A DNA stretch of 64,000 nucleotides from Rhodanobacter sp. C03. Its GTDB lineage: Bacteria > Pseudomonadota > Gammaproteobacteria > Xanthomonadales > Rhodanobacteraceae. Both the position numbers and the translations under genes were made by a program. Below, piece after piece: positions 37,291-45,549 of this stretch (positions are counted from its first letter, which is position 1; each line of letters opens with the position of its first letter). The notes under the pieces were generated by a model. The model saw only the letters and a list, made by a program, of their open reading frames with translations, searched no databases and had not been told where the DNA came from. The DNA is taken from the NCBI RefSeq assembly GCF_002001175.1, contig NZ_MUNT01000001.1, positions 806,001 through 870,000 of the forward strand, given 5' to 3'.

Positions 37291-39329
37291 CAGTCTTCCT
37301 CCGCATGTGGCTTCCATGCCTCGCTGAGTTGCTTCTGCACATTCGACGGCACCGCTTCGTAGTGACTGAGGTCGAGGCTGTAGCGGCCGCGACCACCGGT
37401 CATCGATTTCAGTTCAGTGGGATAGTCGATCAGTTCGGCCAGCGGCGCCTGCGCCTTGATCACCAGTTCGCCGCCGCGCTGGGTGTCGGTGCCCATGATG
37501 CGCGCACGCTTGCCGGCGAGGCCGCCGGTGACGTCGCCGACGTTGTGCTCGGGAATCGCCACCTCGACGTTGACGATCGGTTCCAGCACGATCGGCCGCG
37601 CCTTGCCAATCGCGTCGAGAAACGCCTTCTTGCCGGCGCTGATGAAGGCGACCTCCTTCGAATCGACCGGATGGTATTTGCCGTCGTACACGGTCACCCG
37701 CAGATCCTGCAGCGGATAGCCGGCGATTGCGCCGTGTTCCATCGCCTGTCGTACACCTTTCTCGATCGCCGGCAGGAACTGGCCGGGAATCACGCCGCCC
37801 TTCACCGCGTCGACAAATTCGAAACCGGTGCCGCGCTCAAGCGGTTCCACGCGCAGGAACACCTCACCGAACTGGCCGGCGCCACCGGTCTGCTTCTTGT
37901 GCCGATGATGGCCTTCGGCATGGCCGGCGATGGTCTCGCGATAGGCGATGCGAGGCGGATGGGTCGCCACCTCGACACCGTAACGTTCGCGCATACGCTC
38001 CAGCATCACTTTCAGATGCAGGTCGGAGAGCCCACGCACCACCGTCTCGTTGAGCTCCTTGTGGTGCTCGACGCGAAAGCACGGATCCTCCTCGGCCAGC
38101 CGGCCCAGGGCATTGGACAGCTTCTGCTCCTGGCCCTTGTGCTTGGGTTCCAGCGCGAGGCCATACATCGGTGCCGGGAATGCCAGTGGCGCCAGCGTGA
38201 TCAGGTCCTCGTCGTGCGAGTCGTGCAGCACGGCATCGAAGTGGATGTCCTCGATCTTCGCCACCGCGGCGATGTCGCCAGGAATCGCCGCTTCGATCTC
38301 CACGTGCGTCTTGCCTTGCACGCGGAACAGATGGCCGACCTTGAACGGCTTGCGGCCGTCGTCGATCAGCAGCTGGCTGTCGCGACGGATCGTGCCCTGC
38401 CATACGCGGAACACACCGAGCTTGCCGACGAACGGATCGTTGACGATCTTGAACACGTCGGCGATCACATGACTCTTCGGATCGGCGCTGATCACCAGTG
38501 GCGTGCCGTCGCCGCGCCCGAACGGCGGCGGATTGCCCTCGGCCGGATTCGGCAGCAGTCGTTCGGCGACTTCCAGCAGTTCGTTGACGCCGACGCCGGT
38601 GCGCGCACTGACGAAGCAGATCGGTACCAGGTGGCCTTCACGCAGGCATTGTTCGAACGCATCGTGCAGCTGCTGTGGTGTCAACGCGCCTTCGCCGGCG
38701 TCGAGGTAGGCCCCCATCATCGTCTCGTTGATTTCGACGACCTGGTCCAGGATGCGCTGGTGCGCCTCGGCCAGCGAGGAAAAATCGGTGTCACCTGCAC
38801 TGTGGAAGAAGCAGTCGAGCACGCGCTTGCCGCGCCCGGCGGGCAGGTTCACCGGCAGGCATTCGCTGCCGAATTCCTCGCGCAACGCGTCCACCAGCTT
38901 GGCCAGGTTGGCGCCATCGAAATCGATCTTGTTGATCACCAGCATGCGCGCCAGTCCGCGCGAGTGTGCATGCGCCATCATGCGACGGGTGCCGTGCTCG
39001 ATGCCGTTGATCGCATTGACCACCACCACCACGGTTTCCACCGCGGCCATCGCAGACAGCGTGGCGCCGCGGTAATCGGCGTAGCCGGCGGTGTCGATCA
39101 GGTTGAGGTGGCAGCCGCTGTGGTCGATATGCGCGACGCAGCTGTCGATCGAATGGGCGCGCGCCTTTTCCTGGCTGTCGGTATCCGAGACCGTGCTGCC
39201 ACGTTCGATCGAACCGGCTGTCTGGATCGCGCCACCGGCCAGCAGCAGGGCTTCGAACAACGTGGTCTTGCCCACGCCGGCATGACCGGTGAGCGCGATG
39301 TTGCGGATGTTTTCCGTGGTGTACGACAC
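37290..39329 (-). CDS. Elongation factor G-like translational GTPase (EF-G paralogue)
   Basis: 679 residues with the five EF-G domains, but of the divergent EF-G2-like group. G1 reads GHAGVGKT (residues 15-22) where canonical EF-G has AHxDxGKT; G3 is DTAGYADY, G4 is NKID; domain IV carries VKGGVIPGQFLPAIEKGVRQ and domain V ends near YPTELKSMTGGRGRYSLDLSHYEAVP. The GTG at 39329 is preferred: GGGAGGG lies eight bases upstream and SYTTENIRNIAL is the conserved family N-terminus; the frame continues to an ATG at 39425. It is separate from any str operon, so it is not the main fusA. Role may be stress-related or ribosome recycling; unproven. Confidence 0.9.
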   Translation of the reverse strand: MSYTTENIRNIALTGHAGVGKTTLFEALLLAGGAIQTAGSIERGSTVSDTDSQEKARAHSIDSCVAHIDHSGCHLNLIDTAGYADYRGATLSAMAAVETVVVVVNAINGIEHGTRRMMAHAHSRGLARMLVINKIDFDGANLAKLVDALREEFGSECLPVNLPAGRGKRVLDCFFHSAGDTDFSSLAEAHQRILDQVVEINETMMGAYLDAGEGALTPQQLHDAFEQCLREGHLVPICFVSARTGVGVNELLEVAERLLPNPAEGNPPPFGRGDGTPLVISADPKSHVIADVFKIVNDPFVGKLGVFRVWQGTIRRDSQLLIDDGRKPFKVGHLFRVQGKTHVEIEAAIPGDIAAVAKIEDIHFDAVLHDSHDEDLITLAPLAFPAPMYGLALEPKHKGQEQKLSNALGRLAEEDPCFRVEHHKELNETVVRGLSDLHLKVMLERMRERYGVEVATHPPRIAYRETIAGHAEGHHRHKKQTGGAGQFGEVFLRVEPLERGTGFEFVDAVKGGVIPGQFLPAIEKGVRQAMEHGAIAGYPLQDLRVTVYDGKYHPVDSKEVAFISAGKKAFLDAIGKARPIVLEPIVNVEVAIPEHNVGDVTGGLAGKRARIMGTDTQRGGELVIKAQAPLAELIDYPTELKSMTGGRGRYSLDLSHYEAVPSNVQKQLSEAWKPHAEED

Positions 39330-39677
39330 GATGCGACCCTCCCATGACTGGGCGCAGTTCGTGCCGGCATGGACAACGGCGCCGCACGAAGCCGCGCGTT
39401 GGCGACTGAAGTGGCGGGCCGTCATGGTCGTCCTTCGTTAGATACAAGCCGAGGGCGGTCATGGCGGGGCGGCGCATGACGCCGCCCGCCTAGACTTGAG
39501 CGAACCGCCGGTACGGTCAAGCTGCAGTGCGGGGAACCGGCGGCACGCCGCGGCGGTCTGTCATGGGCACGTGAACTCCCACCGGCACCCGCGTGGCCAG
39601 TCCTGCCGGGTTCAAGCGCCATTCGGCATCCTGCCCGCAGCCATCCGCGCCACCGAGGTGTCGTCATCGTTCATCCG
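39330..39677. other. Divergent intergenic region
   Basis: 348 bases between the EF-G-like gene and the TonB-like pair. It must hold both promoters. One strong hairpin is visible at 39467-39487 (GGGCGGCG, loop CATGA, CGCCGCCC). The first 96 bases are an open extension of the EF-G-like frame that I regard as untranslated. Confidence 0.4.
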
Positions 39678-40616
39678 TTGCAGGCCGAACAGCACAACCC
39701 GCACTCCCCCGACGAGGCTCCGTCGGGCCGTGGGTTGATGCCGCTGGACGGGGCGACCCGGGCGCGGTTGCGCCAGCTGCGATGGCGCGAGGCGCGCTCG
39801 GAGCGCCGCTCGCGCTGGCTGGCATTGGTCGTGGCCGCGTTGCTGCACCTGCCGTTCCTGCTGGTGATCTGGTTCGAGATGCGGCCGCCGGCACCGACGG
39901 TGCAGGTCGTGCGGCCGGAAGAAGTGCTGCAGGTGCGTTTCATCACGCGTGCGCCGCCGGTCGCGGTCAAGCCGCCGCCGGTACCTGCGCCGCCGGCTGC
40001 GCCACCACGCGCGTTGCCGAAGCCGCGCGAGCCGGTGTCAAAGGATGCGATGACGGTGCAGCTGCCGACACCGAAACCGGTCGACACGTCGTCGCTGTAT
40101 GACCAGAACGGCAAGCCGCGGTTGCCGGCGCCTGCCGCCAGCGCCCCCACGCCCGGCTACGTGCAGAACCGGCCACAGGGCGACATGCAGGTCATGCAGC
40201 ACGATAGTCCGGTCAAGTACCAGGCAACGCGCTTCGAAAACGACTGGAGCGGCAATGGCAATGCGGTCGACAACGCGTTGCAGAAACTGGTGGACAAGAC
40301 CACGGTCAAGAAAACCATCAACCTGCCCGGCGGAGTGCGTATTCACTGCGGCATTTCCATCGCAATGCTGGCCGGTGGCTGCGGCGGCGATCCGCCGCCA
40401 CCGCCCTCGGCGAAGGATGGCGACGAGCGTCTGAGCATGGCGCCGGCCAAACCGCTCGCCGTCGATCCGCATGCGCCCAAACCACCCGGCGTCGAGGCGT
40501 GCATCGCGATGTATCGTGCCGGCAAGCCACTGGAGTGGGGTTGTCCGATCGACACGCCGAACCGTGCGGTTGAAGCCGAATTGCGTGAGCGTGCGGGTGC
40601 CGCCAGTCATCCCTGA
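39678..40616 (+). CDS. TonB-like proline-rich membrane-anchored protein, copy 1
   Basis: 312 residues: an Arg-rich cytosolic start, one transmembrane helix at about 50-68 (WLALVVAALLHLPFLLVIWF), a Pro/Ala-rich periplasmic region (about 85-170), and a globular C-terminal domain. The topology is that of TonB, but the classical TonB C-terminal domain is absent. The C-terminal domain instead shares a block with the next gene: GDMQVMQHDSP, then TRFENDW, then VDKTTVKKTINLPGGVRIHC, then GGCGGDPPPPP. Start is uncertain: TTG at 39678 or ATG at 39738, which would shorten the cytosolic part by 20 residues. Function unknown; an energy-transducer or scaffold role is only a guess from layout. Confidence 0.7.
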   Translation: MQAEQHNPHSPDEAPSGRGLMPLDGATRARLRQLRWREARSERRSRWLALVVAALLHLPFLLVIWFEMRPPAPTVQVVRPEEVLQVRFITRAPPVAVKPPPVPAPPAAPPRALPKPREPVSKDAMTVQLPTPKPVDTSSLYDQNGKPRLPAPAASAPTPGYVQNRPQGDMQVMQHDSPVKYQATRFENDWSGNGNAVDNALQKLVDKTTVKKTINLPGGVRIHCGISIAMLAGGCGGDPPPPPSAKDGDERLSMAPAKPLAVDPHAPKPPGVEACIAMYRAGKPLEWGCPIDTPNRAVEAELRERAGAASHP

Positions 40617-40621
40617 GTGTC

Positions 40622-42640
40622 ATGCGGAACCGTGGTTGCGCCCATTACACTGGCGGCATGCCCCGTACACCTTCCGATCGACCTGGCGACCGTTCATCCA
40701 GTGAGCCGGAATGGTTCGTCATGAACCTGCCGCAGGCGGCGACTGCTCCATTGTTCGTATTTAGTTCGCGCACCCGCGAGCGTCCGCGCGAACGCGGCCT
40801 GCACGTGGTCGCGGCGCTGGGCGCGTTGCTGGTGCACCTGATTTGCCTGTTCGCCTTCGTGCTCGGTCCGGCCTATGAGGTGAAGCCGCCACCGGAATCG
40901 AAGCAGCAGTTCCTGCAGGTGCGTCTGATCGAGGCACCCGAACCGCCGCCACCGCCACCGGTGCTGGGCACGCCGCCGAAGGAACTGGGGCCGCGCCATC
41001 AGGGTCGTGCCAGTCGACCCATAGTCACCAGCCAGCCCGGGGCGAGCATGCAGATGACGGTTGCGCCACCGCCCAAGCCGTCGCCCGCGCCGCCGGTGGT
41101 CGCGCAGGCAGTGAAATCCAGCGCGCTGGCAGCGAAACCCGTGGCCGCGCCCACGCCGCCGGTGAGCCTGCCGCAGCCGGCGCCGACGCCACAGTTGCAA
41201 CCGGTGCCGCTGGCCGCCGAGCCGCCGGCGGTGAACCTGCCCACGCCGTCGCTGCAACCGCCGGTGCCACCGAAGTTCCAGCCCGAGTCCGTGCGCCGGC
41301 CGCAACTCGAAGGCACTCGCCCGCTGCCGCCACCCGCGTCGCTGGCGTTGCCGGAGCTGCCCACGCCGGCGTCGCCACCGATCACCGTATCCAGCATCGC
41401 GTTGACCACAGTGGTGCCCAAGTCCAGCGCGCCGCCCAGCGTGACGCCAGAACGTGCCGAGGTTCCCGCGGCCCCACCGGTGCCTGAGCTGCAACCGATC
41501 CCGCTGCCCGCGCAGCCCGCGCCCACGGTGAACCTGCAAACCAGCCTGAGCGTGCCCAGTCCCAGCGCGCCGCACGAGCAGCCGCAGTTGCAGGCGCCGA
41601 AGATCGAGGTTGCCGAAGCCGAACTGGAAGCGGTGCCGCTGGCGCCAGCGGCACCGGCGCAAGTGCGGCCGCAGGTGCCGGTGGTGAAGATCGAGCCGGC
41701 GGACAAGGCGATCGCGTCGGCCATCCAGCCGTCCATCGAACGACCGCAACTCACCGCGCCGCCTGCACCCGTCGTCACGGCAGCTGCCCAACCAGCGCCG
41801 ACGAACAAGTCGGCCGCGGCGTCAGCATCCACCGCGAGCGCAAAGCCAGCGGCTACCGCTAGTCCGGATGAGACCAGTGCGGAGCGTGATGTCAGCACCG
41901 CGCCGAACGCCAGCCCATCTGGCAGCGATACCGCCACGCCAGGTGTGCCCAACGGCGTGGCGGCGGCGCCGGAAAGTGCAGGCAATCAGGCCAATGGCCT
42001 GCAACCGAAGCCCGGGCAGGGCAGCAGCAAGGGTGTTGCTGGCAAGCAGCAGGGTCCCGGTCAGCTCGGCGGCAACCAGCCTGGCGCCGCCGAGGGAGCG
42101 AAGCAGGGTGAGCCCAACGGTTACGTGCAGCTGAAACCGCACGGCGACACCGAAATCATGGGTCATGGCACGCCGAACATCGGCTACAAACCGACCCGCT
42201 TCGACAGTGACTGGACGCCCGAAGGCGAGAGCTCGGTCGACACGGTGCTGCGTCATGCGGTGGAAAAAACCACCGTGGCGCATACCTTCCACCTGCCACG
42301 CGGCGTGCGCGTCGAATGCAAAGTGGTGCCGCTGCTGCCGATGGCCTTGTTCGGTTGCGACAATCCGGATCCACCGCCGAAGCCGGTGGCGGCGAAGGTC
42401 TACGACCGACTGCACCTGGCTCCGGCCAATCCGGTTGCAGCACCCACCCCTGCAGCATCGGCCAGCACGGCGGCGGCAACACCGATCAAACTCGACAACA
42501 GCGTGCAATGCGCCGAAGCACGCGTTGCCGGCGGCCCGCCGCCGCCCGGCTGCGAAGCAATCACCTTGCCGGTCAAGCTGGCGCATCCGGCAACCCCGTC
42601 GTCCAGTACATGGGTGCCGGCGAGCGATCAGTTCCATTGA
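40622..42640 (+). CDS. TonB-like proline-rich membrane-anchored protein, copy 2
   Basis: Up to 672 residues: one transmembrane helix at about 60-80 (VVAALGALLVHLICLFAFVLGP), a very long Pro/Ala/Val-rich periplasmic stretch (about 85-500), and a C-terminal domain homologous to that of the preceding gene: GDTEIMGHGTP, TRFDSDW, VEKTTVAHTFHLPRGVRVEC, FGCDNPDPPPKP. The two genes are five bases apart and clearly arose by duplication with expansion of the linker. The start is ambiguous (ATG at 40622, 40658 or 40721); the last lies 27 residues before the helix. Extended linkers of this type can span the periplasm. Confidence 0.72.
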   Translation: MRNRGCAHYTGGMPRTPSDRPGDRSSSEPEWFVMNLPQAATAPLFVFSSRTRERPRERGLHVVAALGALLVHLICLFAFVLGPAYEVKPPPESKQQFLQVRLIEAPEPPPPPPVLGTPPKELGPRHQGRASRPIVTSQPGASMQMTVAPPPKPSPAPPVVAQAVKSSALAAKPVAAPTPPVSLPQPAPTPQLQPVPLAAEPPAVNLPTPSLQPPVPPKFQPESVRRPQLEGTRPLPPPASLALPELPTPASPPITVSSIALTTVVPKSSAPPSVTPERAEVPAAPPVPELQPIPLPAQPAPTVNLQTSLSVPSPSAPHEQPQLQAPKIEVAEAELEAVPLAPAAPAQVRPQVPVVKIEPADKAIASAIQPSIERPQLTAPPAPVVTAAAQPAPTNKSAAASASTASAKPAATASPDETSAERDVSTAPNASPSGSDTATPGVPNGVAAAPESAGNQANGLQPKPGQGSSKGVAGKQQGPGQLGGNQPGAAEGAKQGEPNGYVQLKPHGDTEIMGHGTPNIGYKPTRFDSDWTPEGESSVDTVLRHAVEKTTVAHTFHLPRGVRVECKVVPLLPMALFGCDNPDPPPKPVAAKVYDRLHLAPANPVAAPTPAASASTAAATPIKLDNSVQCAEARVAGGPPPPGCEAITLPVKLAHPATPSSSTWVPASDQFH

Positions 42641-42772
42641 GCGTGGTTGCGGGTACATAGCGTGCCGTTTGCCCAGCGAGCTGCTGCATGAAACGATGCG
42701 TGGCCTGCCGTCTGCACAGCAGGCTTGCTGCACTCGTCTTGCTGACTGCAACACCGACAGGAAAGGCGCCGC

Positions 42773-43789
42773 ATGGAACCCGTGGATAGCCACAGCACAG
42801 CAATAGTCATCCCGGTGAAGCTCACCGCGAGCGGGCTTGTCGTCGACGGCGACAGCCCGAGCCGGCAGCTGCTGGGATTCATCGATGCAGTGCTTCGTGG
42901 CATCGGCCAGGTGATGTTGCAGAACAACAGCTATGCCGGTCTGCTGTTCTTGCTGGGGATCTTCTACAACTCGATGATCTTCGGGCTGGCGGTGCTGGTC
43001 GGTGTGGTGGTGAGTACGGCGACGGCGATGCTGCTTGCGGTCGACCGTTCGCTGCTGCGTGCCGGCATGTTCGGCTTCAATGGTGCATTGGTCGCCATTG
43101 CACTGCTGTATTTCCTGCAGCCGGACGGGTTGACCTGGAGTTATGTGGTGCTTGCTGCCGCATGCACGACGGTACTGATGGCCGCGATGCTCAACCTGCT
43201 GAGCGTCTGGAAGATGCCCGTGCTCACGGCGCCGTTCGTGTTCACCGCGCTGGGTTTCCTGCTGGCGTGCGCGCGGTTCGGCCGACTGCATTCGACACAT
43301 GTGCTGCCGACGGCTGGATTGCCGCAGGCGGCGGCCGTCGAGGGCGTCGTGAGCGTGTCGACGGTGCTGGAGGGTCTGTTCAACGGTGTGGCGCAGGTGT
43401 TCTTCTAGGGCAATGTGATCACCGGCGTGATCTTCGCGCTAGCGCTGCTGGTCAGTTCGCGGGTGGCCTGCGTCATGGCCCTGCTGGGCTCGCTGACGGG
43501 GCTGCTGGTCGCCTGGGGTATGGGCGCGGCCGAGCCGGCGATTCGCTCCGGTGCGCTCGGCTTCAATGCCGTGCTGGCGGCAATCGCGCTGGGCGCGGTG
43601 TTCTTCGTGCTGGATAGAGTTTCGATCGCCTATGCGCTGCTCGCGGCGATCACCACGACCGTGGTGTTCGCCGCCATGTCGGCTGCACTGGAGCCGATCG
43701 GGATGCCGGCCCTGACGTTTCCGTTCGTGCTGGTGGTGTGGTTCTTCGTGCTCGCCAGCCCGCTATTTCCACGGCTGCGGCATAACTGA
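42773..43789 (+). pseudogene. Urea transporter interrupted by an in-frame TAG
   Basis: Bacterial urea channel (UT family) of about 337 codons in one frame, with a TAG stop at 43406-43408. The two UT repeats are visible: NSYAGLLFLLGIFYNS and FGFNGALVAIAL in the first, GNVITGVIFALALL and LGFNAVLAAIAL in the second. The stop sits in the sequence GVAQVFF-stop-GNV, which aligns with GIGQVMLQNNS in the first repeat, so the lost residue is probably Gln and the change CAG to TAG. AGGAAAGG precedes the ATG at 42773. A 211-residue product would have only half the channel. A sequencing error or suppression cannot be excluded; codon character is otherwise intact, so any loss is recent. Confidence 0.85.
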
Positions 43790-43835
43790 CGAATCAGGCC
43801 TTGCGCCGCGTCCTTGCCTTGATCGGGAGAATCCC

Positions 43836-44617
43836 ATGCATATCGACCTGAGTCAGCGCCACGCGATCGTCACCGGCTCTACCGCCGGCATCGGCCTGGC
43901 GATCGCCAGCGGCCTCGCGGCGGCAGGTGCGCACGTCGTCATCACCGGGCGCACGCCGGCACGCGTGGACGAAGCTATCGCCAGCATCGTCAGGAGCGTC
44001 AGCGGTGCACGCCTCAGTGGCGTGGCCGGCGACCTCGGTACGCGCGAAGGCGCCGAGCACTTGATCGCGCAGGTGCCGCAGACCGACATCCTGGTCAACA
44101 GCCTCGGCATCTTCGAGCGAAGGGGTTCTTCGACATTCCCGACGAGGACTGGCTGCGCTTCTTCGAGGTCAATGTGATGAGCGGCGTGCGCCTCGCACGG
44201 CATTACGCGCAGGGCATGGCGCAGCGCGACTGGGGCCGCGTGCAGTTCATCTCCAGCGAGTCGGGCGTGCAGATCCCCGCCGAGATGGTTCACTACGGCA
44301 CCACCAAGACCGCCCAGCTCGCCGTGTCGCGTGGCCTCGCCGAGTCGCTGGCCGGTACGGGCGTCACTGTCAATGCGATCCTGCCGGGGCCGACGCGCTC
44401 GGAAGGCGTCGGCGACTTCTTCGGCAAGATCGCGGCGGAGCAAGGTGTGCCGCTGGAGCAGGTCGAACGTGACTTCATCGCCACCCATCGCCCGTCGTCG
44501 CTGATCAAGCGGCTCGCTACCGTCGAGGAAGTCGCCAATCTCGTGGTGTATCTCGCCTCGGAGCAGGCCTCGGCGACTACCGGTGCGGCGGTGCGCGTGG
44601 ATGGTGGGGTGGTGTGA
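43836..44617 (+). pseudogene. SDR-family oxidoreductase with a one-base frameshift
   Basis: Short-chain dehydrogenase of about 260 codons, split into two frames. The first part (43836-44117) has TGSTAGIGLAIASGLAAAG and DILVNSLGIFE; the second (44120-44617, open from 44174 as an ATG frame) has FISSESG, the YGTTK active site and a C-terminal AAVRVDGG. Near 44118-44121 the sequence GAGCGAAGGGGTTC reads ERKGFF only if one base is restored after CG, so a single-base deletion is the simplest explanation. The family resembles glucose/ribitol-type SDRs. GGGAGAATCCC precedes the start. The adjacent urea transporter is also interrupted, so either this segment is decaying or it contains two base-level errors. 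Confidence 0.85.
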
Positions 44618-44654
44618 TCGGTGGTTTGATGGGCTCAGCTAGAGGTTGAGAAAG

Positions 44655-44702
44655 CGCCGGAGTTAAACCGCGCGTAGCGTCGGCTTGAATGAGCTGTTAG
44701 GC
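44655..44702 (-). other. attC-like recombination site of an integron gene cassette
   Basis: On the minus strand the region starts GCCTAAC (fits RYYYAAC), continues TCATTCAAGCCGACGC, a short loop, and CGGTTTAACTCCGGCG, the layout and much of the sequence of short (about 60-base) attC sites of the Xanthomonas/Pseudomonas type. The TAA of GCCTAAC is the stop codon of the HNH-like gene, as is common in cassettes. The right-hand GTTRRRY is not present after GGCG here; it is found at the other end of the gene. Confidence 0.75.
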
Positions 44703-45488
44703 AGTGTCACTGTGCTTTTCATGCAAGTCACATAGAACAATGTACGCCGGATTTTCCTTCATATGCGGCAGTAGCCGCATGATGACTACCGCGATCTCGC
44801 CGCCACCTAGGTTGGGTGGCAAACGCCATGACTGGTAGCTAAGAGCCGGATCGTCTTCGTCTGCGATAGCCATCTTGTCGCAGGAGCCAATGTAAAGGCC
44901 TGCTGAACTCATGTCTCCGAATATTATGGGCAACAAATAGCTACCCCTAACTCGATCTCTTCCAAGCTCGCCAACCAAGAAGCCATATGCCGCTTTTGCA
45001 AGGAGTCTTGCCAGTTCGACGTACTGAAGCTTCTGAACAATAGCAACTGTATCTGCGTTATGTGCTGATACAACGGCATCTATGGAGTTCAAGTTAAAAG
45101 CCACAACCCGGGTTGGTCTTAGCTGCGGGTCACTTGCGTCTCCGAACAGAAGCTTAGGTTTCGGGAAAAGAGGCAGGCTCAGCACCAGGGGGTGGGCATC
45201 CGGCGAGGCGTCCACCTTAGACTCATGCCCTGCCTTTGTGACCAATAAGGGAAATGATTTTGGCCGCTCTTGTGGACGCCTTGTTGGGAACTGGTGCCCA
45301 ACTCGTAACTGGGCTAGAGATCCGCGAAGCAATGCCAGTTCAAATTTGCTGGTGATGTCGCGGCACTCAGAGCAGCTGGCGGATTTAAGGACATAGTTGC
45401 CGTTAAGCCCATAGGGGATGACATGCTCATCCGAGTCGCTAGGATTTGGGCAGTAAATGCAGTAGCCGTTTGGGACGAAATTCGGCAT
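44697..45488 (-). CDS. HNH-like zinc-finger protein carried on a gene cassette
   Basis: 263 residues. The N-terminus holds CIYCPNPSDSDEHVIPYGL with Cys10, Cys13 and His22, followed by CSECRDI with Cys39 and Cys42: the two CxxC knuckles and DEHVIP core of HNH-type nucleases. The remaining 210 residues show no domain I know; a helix-rich part (YVELARLLAKAAYGFLVGELG) is followed by a beta-rich end. Composition is AT-richer than neighbouring genes. The ATG is only five bases from a GTTAGAT core site and the stop overlaps an attC, so the gene has the structure of an integron cassette. Nuclease activity is inferred; the target is unknown. Confidence 0.75.
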   Translation of the reverse strand: MPNFVPNGYCIYCPNPSDSDEHVIPYGLNGNYVLKSASCSECRDITSKFELALLRGSLAQLRVGHQFPTRRPQERPKSFPLLVTKAGHESKVDASPDAHPLVLSLPLFPKPKLLFGDASDPQLRPTRVVAFNLNSIDAVVSAHNADTVAIVQKLQYVELARLLAKAAYGFLVGELGRDRVRGSYLLPIIFGDMSSAGLYIGSCDKMAIADEDDPALSYQSWRLPPNLGGGEIAVVIMRLLPHMKENPAYIVLCDLHEKHSDTA

Positions 45489-45493
45489 TGGCT

Positions 45494-45500
45494 ATCTAAC
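45494..45500 (-). other. Core recombination site at the 5' end of the gene cassette
   Basis: Minus-strand GTTAGAT preceded by AAGGC; it fits GTTRRRY. Joined to the GGCG end of the attC at 44655 it would restore a complete attC (GGCGTTAGAT), as expected for a cassette that was once circular. The cut would fall between 45500 and 45499. Confidence 0.72.
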
Positions 45501-45549
45501 GCCTTATGTCTTGAACATTCCGTAGTCTAAGTGCCAAGAGCCCGGTGAT

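Noticed and set aside
37215-39347. 710-codon plus-strand frame opposite the EF-G-like gene
   Set aside because: Antisense shadow of a gene with clear GTPase motifs.
44697-45488. Restriction-modification system around the cassette HNH gene
   Set aside because: No methyltransferase or specificity gene is adjacent on either side.
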